Below the pieces are notes generated by a model. The model was not told the DNA's origin. It was given only the letters and a program-made list of their open reading frames with translations, and searched no databases. Below are positions 49,204 through 62,000 of a stretch of DNA of 62,000 nucleotides, piece by piece. The stretch is from Bugula neritina (taxonomy: Eukaryota > Bryozoa > Gymnolaemata > Cheilostomatida > Bugulidae): the NCBI GenBank assembly GCA_964035545.1, contig OZ037771.1, positions 11,173,980-11,235,979 on the forward strand, read 5' to 3'. A program made the position numbers and the translations under genes. The stretch's first letter is position 1. Every line of letters begins with the position of its first letter.

Positions 49204-50056
49204 TTAGTTGTTGTGTTTAATGTTGATAGCCTTTTGTTGATTTAATGCTTGTACAATTGATGTCTTAGAAAACTCTACCGGATCTTCAAATATGTAGTCT
49301 TCCAAGCCGTCTTCAAAGAAATCACGAAAATATTCTGGCACTCGTGAGTTAGAAACTGATCTCTTCCTTCTCTTGTACTCACAATACTCACCAATTTCTG
49401 TGACAGTGCAGCCAAAGATGCAACATTCGCAAACAATACCATTCTGATAGGAATCTATTCCATCATAATTCCCATAATCTCCATAGTAATAGCTGTAAAT
49501 GTCAAACATGTTCCGTTTTGATAAAAAGTTGTTTGCATCCAGTCGACTTTTGAAGATCTTACTCTCAGCTTGGGAGTTGTGCTCTCTCGAAAGTAGTTTG
49601 TGTAAAAAGTTGATAGTTTGAGGAACAGCTACAAAAGAAATATTGATATAATATCTAATATGTTGACTAATAAACTTATAGCAAATTCAAATGCTTTTGG
49701 ATCAATAGAAGCAATAATGTATGACCCTTCCTAATACATTTATTCAAAATTAAAAGGTATTTAACAGGTGTGAGAATATACCATAAATTTGAAAAAAAAT
49801 ATTAGCTCTATCAAAATATTTTTTTTTGGTAACTGAGTATCCTATTTTCCTCACCATTCCGTCGTTTTCTTTTTTTTGCGTAGCATACTCTATAGACGTA
49901 AGCCATCAAATTGCCACTGCACTGAGATAGTGGCCCTCGAAAGCCACCTTGTATCATTGAAAGGGTACAGTTGTGTTCAAATCCTGCATTTGTCTCTGGC
50001 ATAATCTCACATATGATCATGCAGGTAGCACATGCCACCAACAACATAGACACCAT
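49204..50056 (-). CDS. Insulin-like peptide precursor 3
   Basis: Exons 50056-49855 and 49628-49204 join in phase 1, giving 208 aa; the first exon starts at 50061, just before the ATG. Signal peptide 1-24 (ends PETNA). B chain C30, C46 and C58, then KKRKRR cleavage. The C peptide has IF-x5-DA-x3-L-SKR (F93, A99, L103), the same motif as the paralogs but with two residues missing before the basic pair. A 24-residue Tyr/Asp/Gly-rich extension (SYYYGDYGNYDG) precedes GIVCECC...GC...EYC (C134, C136, C137, C141, C150). KRRKR (153-157) is followed by a 51-residue tail with VPEYF, FEDPVEFS and IVQALNQQK. Signal peptide end and B-chain start (GFEHNC vs GYDHNC) make it closest to gene 2. Confidence 0.93.
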
Positions 50057-50389
50057 TTTACCTGCATAATAAAACGCAGCAATGTTCACAAGACAAGAAT
50101 ACAGTGAAATAGTTGACATACAAGCATGCTACGCATCAAACACTAAATATATATAAGCTCAAAACAACAAATTATCTATCGTTTTGCATTATATATATAT
50201 GTCATTTAATACCAAAAGTGAAATGGTATACATGCACTGCAATGCTATACAATGTCATTACCAATCGTTTACAAAAGTGCTAAAATAACTAATCTTGTAC
50301 AAGCCTTGTATCAGTCCAGAAAAAGGAATAAGTCAACATGCAGTTTACATGCCTGCTGCTGAGGGTTAATACTGACAGCATTGTTTTAC

Positions 50390-50424
50390 CTGAGAAACTC
50401 TGAAAGTTGGTATGAAGAAATGCT
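50390..50424 (-). other. Predicted leader exon of insulin-like gene 3
   Basis: It starts about 25-30 bp after the TATA box and ends at TTTCTCAG|GTAAAA, a good donor. It would splice to TTATTATGCAG|GTAAAATG at 50061. The start is an estimate. Confidence 0.5.
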
Positions 50425-50444
50425 TTCTATGCACTGTCTCTCTT

Positions 50445-50499
50445 CTTATATACATCTCAGTTAGTGTTGCAGCTACTAGGTAATGAAATTACAGCCAAT
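50445..50499 (-). promoter_or_regulatory. Insulin-like gene 3 promoter: TATATAAG plus CCAAT box
   Basis: TATATAAG at 50452-50445 and ATTGGCT at 50499-50493 on the minus strand. The CCAAT flank (GCAATTTGATTGGCT) closely resembles that of gene 1 (GCAATTTCATTGGCT), which suggests the promoter was duplicated with the gene. Confidence 0.65.
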
Positions 50500-50519
50500 C
50501 AAATTGCACATTTCAAGTT

Positions 50520-51475
50520 AATGATCTTATGGAAACATTATTACTGGTATAATATTGTTTCTTTTGCACTTCTTTACTGCCTAAAATGGAAAGATTATCA
50601 ACATGTTGACACAAAAAAATTTTCTGCTTGATAATTGTTATTTTGCATCAGCTCATAGTCTGCAGAATATTTGTTGTACATATTTGAGACACATAGTGCT
50701 TTATCTATATATATAAAGCTAACATTAGATTGGATACGATACATTTCATCAACAACAACAACAACAATATTATTTCACAAATTATTTATTTAAATACATT
50801 TTATAAAACTAAAATATTGATAACTCTGGGCATGTGCAGTAAGTCTGATAACTAGCAGTAAAAGTAAGTCGCCCTATTGCAATATTATAATTATGATCTA
50901 TGGTAGTCGGGTTTATACCTTCACTGAAAAAAAGTAAAGATTTTCAGTCAGTTTCACTGATCCGAGTAACCCTTTTACCAAAACTCTTTGAAATCATATT
51001 GATGTAGAAGCTTACTTTCTGATTGGGAACTATAACTCACTTAATCAGTATTTGATATACCCTTCGAAAATGTGATGAGCAAAGTTGACAGCATACAAGT
51101 GATAATTGGGAAATAGTAGCTGATATTATAAACATGAAGTTTTTGCTTGAATTGCAGAAATTTTATTTCATGCTTTCTAAGTAAGTCACCTAGCTGCCAA
51201 AGTAATAATTATAAATAGCGATATCTACATAGAATTATCATTCCCACTGAATATTATAATATTCTGAAATCAGCCAATTAAGTTATCACAGGACAGTAAG
51301 TTTAACAAGTGGCTTTTACAGTGCAACGCAGCTGGGTAAAATGTTCAACTCGACCAGATTGCTTTTCTGCCTGAAAATCATGAAGGTATAAACGTTACCT
51401 TAATCAGGTAAAATTGTAAAGCAGTGATCGATTAGAAAAATAGAAGTTACTTGTTGTGGAAAATTTTATAAACAC
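50520..51475. other. Non-coding AT-rich region
   Basis: No supported feature beyond a short CAA repeat near 50750. Confidence 0.45.
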
Positions 51476-56865
<5,390 letters not shown>

Positions 56866-57104
56866 TTATATTATATTATATTATATTATATTATATTATA
56901 TTATATTATATTATATTATATTATATTATATTATATTATATTATATTATATTATATTATATTATATTATATTATATTATATTATATTATATTATATTATA
57001 TTATATTATATTATATTATATTATATTATATTATATTATATTATATTATATTATATTATATTATATTATATTATATTATATTATATTATATTATATTATA
57101 TTAT
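56866..57104. repeat. (TTATA)n pentanucleotide satellite
   Basis: About 48 uninterrupted copies of the 5-bp unit TTATA, with an abrupt start and a slight decay at the right end (TATGTATATTAAA). Confidence 0.97.
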
Positions 57105-58175
57105 ATGTATATTAAATTATAATAAGCAATTGCGCGTGCTATAACTATCCTTTTCTTCAAACTAACCCAGCATGTATTCTGATTGTGTGCTATTTTGAAA
57201 TATATAAATTGAGAACTTTGTATACATAACTATAACTGAAACTGTTATATTTTGGTAAATGGTAATTGACTTCTGTTGTTATGTGTGAAATTCAACTTAA
57301 CTAAACACAAACTAAAGCATATAATCAAACTTGTATGGCTATATAAGTTTACATAGAATTAATAGCCATTACAACAAAGCTCTATCTAAATGTAAAAGAT
57401 ATATTATATGTGAATAAATGTGGTCAAAGGCTGTTTGAAATTAAATTTTAATTAATAGAGAAATTAGGGCTATGTAATGACAACAATATAGCAGCTTAAA
57501 ATTGACAAGTTCCCAAAAGATGGAGGGAAGGCAAATCCCACTGTAAGCAAGGAAATATCAGAAAGCATAGTTGTGTTCTTACAATGAATAATTGAACTAG
57601 TATTTCAGAAAAAGGTTCATATGACTACATCCTTATTAGAAATTTGGCATGTTGCAAAATAAGTTATTGACTCTATTTCTGTGCTATATATAGTCATGAT
57701 ATTGTGACTTCCTATAACCATGGAATTTACATAGTTTCCCTGGTATCATGTAGGAGAGTGCATTCAAGTACTGCTGTTAACCACTAAGTTTTTATCCCAA
57801 GACTGGAGTTGTTTTATTCTGCACCAGCAATAGATTATTAATAAAAACCGTCCAGAAATCCAAACTGTATAAAACACTCGGTTTGCAAACTTACACTGAT
57901 TTGAAGATCAGGAAAAGTTTAGTTTGACATGTGACCTGCGGTTCAACAAATAAATGCAACACTTGAAAATTATTCAAACTCACTAAATTCAAAGCAGATG
58001 AAGGTATCACATCTATAATTGAATTGAACGAAATCAATATTTCATAGTACCACTGAAAGATAAATCTATGTACATTACGTGTTATGCTTGAATTGCGGTA
58101 TACTGTATTTTTATATAAAATTCATTTCCTACTTTATAAGTTATACTATAAACAAGTTTTTATCTTCTATATCTC
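57105..58175. other. Non-coding AT-rich region
   Basis: No supported feature was seen. Confidence 0.4.
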
Positions 58176-58336
58176 ACACATACAAACACACACAAACACA
58201 CACAAACACACACAAACACACACAAACACACACACAAACATACACACACGAACACACGAACACATGAACACACACGAACACACACGAACACACACGAACA
58301 CACACGAACACACACGAACACACACGAACACACAGA
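58176..58336. repeat. ACACACAA / ACACACGA minisatellite
   Basis: Two adjacent 10-bp repeat families, ACAAACACAC and then CGAACACACA. Thr/His open frames here are spurious. Confidence 0.95.
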
Positions 58337-58339
58337 AAA

Positions 58340-59999
58340 TAGGTATATTCATCAGTTTTATGTAAGAGTGTAGTGTATAAAACTCAGTCGAGTTGTATTT
58401 TTATCAAGTTGTCCAAAAGCAGCAGTATATATACATTCAACTAATCAACAAACGGTGCAATCATTTGGCATACAGTTGGGAGGAGCTGTATTGACGAAAT
58501 TCTTTACACTAAATGTTATTTGTTTTTGCAGTTAAAAACTCTTCAAGTTAGATCATATACAGATATTAGTCATCTATTGTTATCCTGGTAGAGCAAGATG
58601 GTTTGTGTCAAATATTTTCCTTACCATTTATGCACTATGTACCTCAAAACAGAAAGCATAAAAATAGAATCACTGCTCAGTTACTGAATATTATAAAATG
58701 CAGGTTTCAAGCAAGACATCTGAGTTGCATCATTATGACTCATCGCTAATTGAGGTCAATTAAATTGGAATAAACCACAGAAAAAATTCATTAGTCCCCC
58801 TTCATAAGGAAGTAACTTATAACAATAGAATTATCTATTTGATAAAATGTGCTTTCATGTTTTAAAGCAACATGCTAGTTTTAATAACTGTTTCAATTTT
58901 ATTTCAATAAAACTTCAGTGTCTGTCAACTACGAAATATATTACATAGCATCAATCATACAAATCTGTTATCCATTTTACAGTAACACATTCTATAATAT
59001 TAGCAGCTTTGACAACTTATCCTAAATGTTTTCCAGACATAGTAGAGAGCTGAGTGCACGAACTTGAGTGCCCCACAACATCCCAGCAACGTAATTACTA
59101 TCTTAAGACATCACTTAAATTGATCGCAGGCAAGGGTCAATTGTTAGATCTATCAGGCCATCCCTCGCAAGCCTCCAGTGCAAAGCATCTCATAGAATGT
59201 AATCATGTTTTATTGCTTTCTTTTTATAGTATATCCGAGCAACACAGTTACTTTAAACACATAAACTAGCCAGTTGCTTATACATGGAAAATTAAACGCT
59301 TATTTAGTTTTTTTTATGACTTTTAAATGCTTGAACAAGCTGAATCACTTAAATTCATCTGAATTAAAAGAGCTTGTCTTGAAATAGTAAAATTTGTTGT
59401 AAAATATTGGTAAGATTTTTCTATAAGCACATTGCAGTTATTTATCCCTCTTATATGTCAAGATCAGGACTTATCAACAAGTCATAACTAGGAGAGCTAT
59501 AGCAAGAGAAAGGCAATTTCTGCAAGTTTAAGCTGTTGTGTTTTTGATTGGTTTTACTTGAAAATTAAAATCGATGTTTATTCTAGAAATTAAACAAAGA
59601 TTTTTTATGGCAATTTACACAGCAAATTCGTGGAAGATTATTGCAATGGTTCAAATCCCACTTTATTAGGTAGTTTAAGAAACAATAATATATAAAAGTC
59701 ACCAGATTGTCACAAGAAAATAAATATAAATAGAATTAAATTCTTTCGGAGACTCCACAGTACGGGTCTCTCCAAAAATGCAGAACAAAATAATATCAAA
59801 GAACATAAATTATATTAATACTAAACTTGCACAGATATAAATTTGCAACTTATTTCTGAGAAGTAACCTAAAGCTGCGCTAGAGATTTTTTTCTGTCAGA
59901 TTCAATCAGAGACAACCATTTTGAATAGTTTGTTGAATGTGACAAATTATTGACACAGAAGTAATGGAACAGTGAGAAATACCCCTACCAAGTAGATTG
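58340..59999. other. Non-coding AT-rich region
   Basis: No supported gene was found. Confidence 0.4.
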
Positions 60000-60054
60000 A
60001 AACCACCAGCTATTAAGGAGGTTAAAACCACCAGCTATGAAGGAGGTTAAAGTC
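60000..60054. repeat. Two-copy tandem repeat of about 27 bp
   Basis: AAACCACCAGCTATTAAGGAGGTTAAAACCACCAGCTATGAAGGAGGTTAAA is two near-identical copies, just beyond the stop codon of the 60.1-kb gene and within its likely 3' untranslated region. Confidence 0.85.
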
Positions 60055-60060
60055 AGCAGT

Positions 60061-61282
60061 TTAATCATACGAAAGCTCCGGTCTTGAGGGATCTGCAGTT
60101 GAACAGTTTGCGTCTGATTTACAGCTCTGTTGCAAAGAAATCCGGAGTCTTTGCGCTATACGAATCATGTCAATCGTACTTCTCTTCAGTCGGTGTTGCG
60201 ACTTTTTACTTTCTCCAAACTTCCGCCCATGCCTCGAATACATGTTATATAACTGTTTGTTTTGGTTAAATGCTTGCGGCAACTTTACGCTGTGTATTTG
60301 GGATAATGTCTTGAGGACATTGCTGTCAATGTCAAGTCGCTTACCAACTTGAAAGCCGGGAAGTGCTACTGATTCCTGATATATTTCTTCTATTCTTCTA
60401 GCAGTGTTTATAAAGTCACATTCATTTTGTTGGAGAACGCATCTTCGAGTAAGCTGCAGTGTTTGATATATAGCGTTTCTATGGAGACCTAGCTTATGCA
60501 GAGACTTGTGGACGTCCCTTTCTACACTGGTAGACGTTGTGCAGAATTTTACACGAGTAGAGCAGAACTTTACTATGTCACGGAGGTACATAACATCTAC
60601 AGCTGTTTCTTGGTAGTTGCTTGAAGGATTTTCACTTTTTTCTAAAAAAAATGATGAAACATCTACGTATAACAAAGCATGAAATTCATTCAGCATTGCA
60701 GTAGACAAGATGTGCTGCTTTGGTTCAGTTACATAACTTAAAGAAGCCAGCAGTTGGTTGTATAGAAATTCACTGACTGCTAATTGAGAGAATGTGCATC
60801 TATTAATAGATTTAGAGTAAAAATTATCAACAGCAAACTTTGTATAACAAACTTTGATGCATCAAATATCACAAAAACTTATTATTTTTTGACAGAACAA
60901 AACCTGAGAAATTATTTACATGACTTTGTTCGTGCACCTTTAACATATGTTTATAAATATGCGAATGATAAAAGAATATAAAAACCTTCAAATGACACAT
61001 CATCTTCAACTGCTCATTATAATACTGCAATGTATAAAGGTTGTATTTTTCATTATAAGTTGTCGTTTATGTGACGGTTTTGGTAACCATTGATACATTT
61101 AAGTTTCGCATGTCACCACGCAGCCGGAAGTATATTCTCAATACAAACACTTCACACAAAGAAGAATCTGGTAACTCACCTGCAGAAGGTAAAGAGTCAA
61201 CCAGAGGCTTTGCATGATGCTGTTTTATGAGACAGCAGAGCAGCATTGCAATGGTTATGTGGACGTATGCTTGGAAAGCCAT
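60061..61282 (-). CDS. Secreted prohormone-like precursor, possible ELH/CRF/DH44-type peptide
   Basis: Exons 61282-61180 and 60776-60061 join in phase 1, giving 272 aa; a leader exon lies upstream. A signal peptide (1-24, core ITIAMLLCCLI) is followed by a helical region with three close cysteine pairs (C106/C113, C147/C154, C253/C259). There are prohormone convertase sites: RR (161-162), GKR (179-181), GRK (218-220) and KR (232-233). The Gly before the second and third basic sites predicts amidated peptides of 16 residues (163-178) and 36 residues (182-217, starting LDIDSNVLKTLSQI and ending MYSRH). The 36-residue length, the LxI start and a late N-K-x-L resemble molluscan egg-laying hormone and CRF/DH44 peptides, but identity is low. 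It could instead be an unrelated helical secreted protein. Same strand, promoter type and exon layout as the insulin-like genes. Confidence 0.72.
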
Positions 61283-61567
61283 TCCAGTCTGTTGAAGAGG
61301 TCTGTAAAGTATAAGTTAGGACTATACAACAGGAGTTTATTTCAACTGAAACTCGTAATGTGCTATGCTGTTTCTAACCTGCTAAAGTGTAGCACTGGTG
61401 AATTTAACAAGGTACAAAGAAACATTCTTCAAGTTCCAAGTACATATTGATATAACTGTTACTTTGATAGAAATTCGGTAATCAGAATTGTATTATATTT
61501 TAGTGCAGAGACAGTTGAGTAAAATGTTTGAGAATAAAGTGCAGTTGAAAGGTGTGAGTATATTTAC

Positions 61568-61648
61568 CTGTATTGGCTGTGTGCTAGGTGATCAGGTGAG
61601 ATCGTGTTAGATTCCTGTCTGCTAATTACTCAGCTCAGATGCAAAGTC
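61568..61648 (-). other. Predicted leader exon of the prohormone-like gene
   Basis: It runs from about 25 bp after the TATA box to CAATACAG|GTAAAT at 61568. It splices to TTTACAG|ACCTC at 61301, giving a second exon with 19 nt of leader before the ATG. The start is an estimate. Confidence 0.55.
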
Positions 61649-61669
61649 AAGATATTTATTTGCTAGTTG

Positions 61670-61760
61670 CTTATATAGTACACTGCATGTCAAAGAGAGG
61701 CCGGGTAACGCGTGACATCAGCCGGTCTGCACTAATAAGAGCTGTAATCACTCTGATTGG
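61670..61760 (-). promoter_or_regulatory. Promoter of the prohormone-like gene: TATATAAG plus CCAAT
   Basis: TATATAAG at 61677-61670 and CCAATC at 61760-61755 on the minus strand. A TGATGTCACGCG stretch between them resembles a CRE/ATF-type site. The TATA octamer is the same as in insulin-like genes 1 and 3. Confidence 0.6.
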
Positions 61761-62000
61761 TCAAGTCAACAACGGCACACCCCCTTCCTGGTCAGTCAAC
61801 CGTAACAAACTACAATCCGGTGACAGCTTGTTGTTTGCAGAGTATTTTAATTTTGCAACAACTGTTGCAACCTACCACACAAGAGCACATTATTCAAATC
61901 AAAAATAAACTTCGGATTTGGTCTACCTACAAATGATTTGGTCACAGGAAGATATGATTCTATCTCAGCATAACCACACTGCTAGGATGCACTTATTTCA

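Noticed and set aside
60640-60665. Possible splice acceptor (TCATCATTTTTTTTAG) inside the prohormone exon
   Set aside because: No donor lies at a workable distance upstream, and the reading frame runs unbroken through it, so it is treated as coding.

Overview
This window is animal nuclear DNA. It is AT-rich, intron-containing, and full of simple repeats and retroelements. The insulin-like genes have the extra cysteine pair typical of molluscan-type insulins (A chain with C-E-C-C, B chain with an early extra Cys), and the peroxidase belongs to the plant-type class found in several invertebrates. Together these suggest a spiralian (lophotrochozoan) animal. I cannot fix the phylum from the sequence. 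All gene models below were assembled by eye from splice sites and reading phase; in each one the summed exon lengths give a whole number of codons.

Layout. 3.2-8.8 kb: a complete seven-exon heme peroxidase gene (minus strand, 369 aa), with a broken Ty3-type pol fragment in its fifth intron. 14.3-14.5 kb: a mariner-like transposase remnant. 14.9-20.3 kb: a heavily decayed Ty3-like LTR element. 21.9-25.3 kb: a Ty1/copia element with seemingly identical 273-bp LTRs, a 5-bp target duplication, a PBS and a PPT, but with gag and most of pol missing and tandem arrays in their place. 25.9-31.6 kb: a complete six-exon SLC16-type transporter gene (minus, 467 aa). 33.6 and 40.6-40.8 kb: two copies of one roughly 200-bp tRNA-derived SINE, each with a long target duplication. 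37.8-50.5 kb: three head-to-tail insulin-like peptide genes (minus; 198, 217 and 208 aa). 43.7-44.1 kb: a LINE 3' end. 60.1-61.7 kb: a fourth secreted-precursor gene (minus, 272 aa) that looks like a neuropeptide prohormone. Between these lie AT-rich intergenic DNA and very long (TA)n, (TG)n and (TTATA)n tracts, which account for most of the long open frames.

The most interesting system is the hormone cluster at 37.8-61.7 kb. The three insulin precursors share three unusual features: a motif before the A-chain cleavage site that matches the vitamin-K-dependent gamma-carboxylation recognition site (F-16, A-10, L-6, basic -1), a variable N-terminal extension on the A chain, and a conserved peptide of about 50 residues after the A chain, released at K-R-R-K-R. 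The neighbouring fourth gene shares the TATATAAG promoter and the gene architecture. It encodes a 36-residue amidated peptide with a weak resemblance to the ELH/CRF/DH44 family. These readings come from motifs only; no database search was possible.
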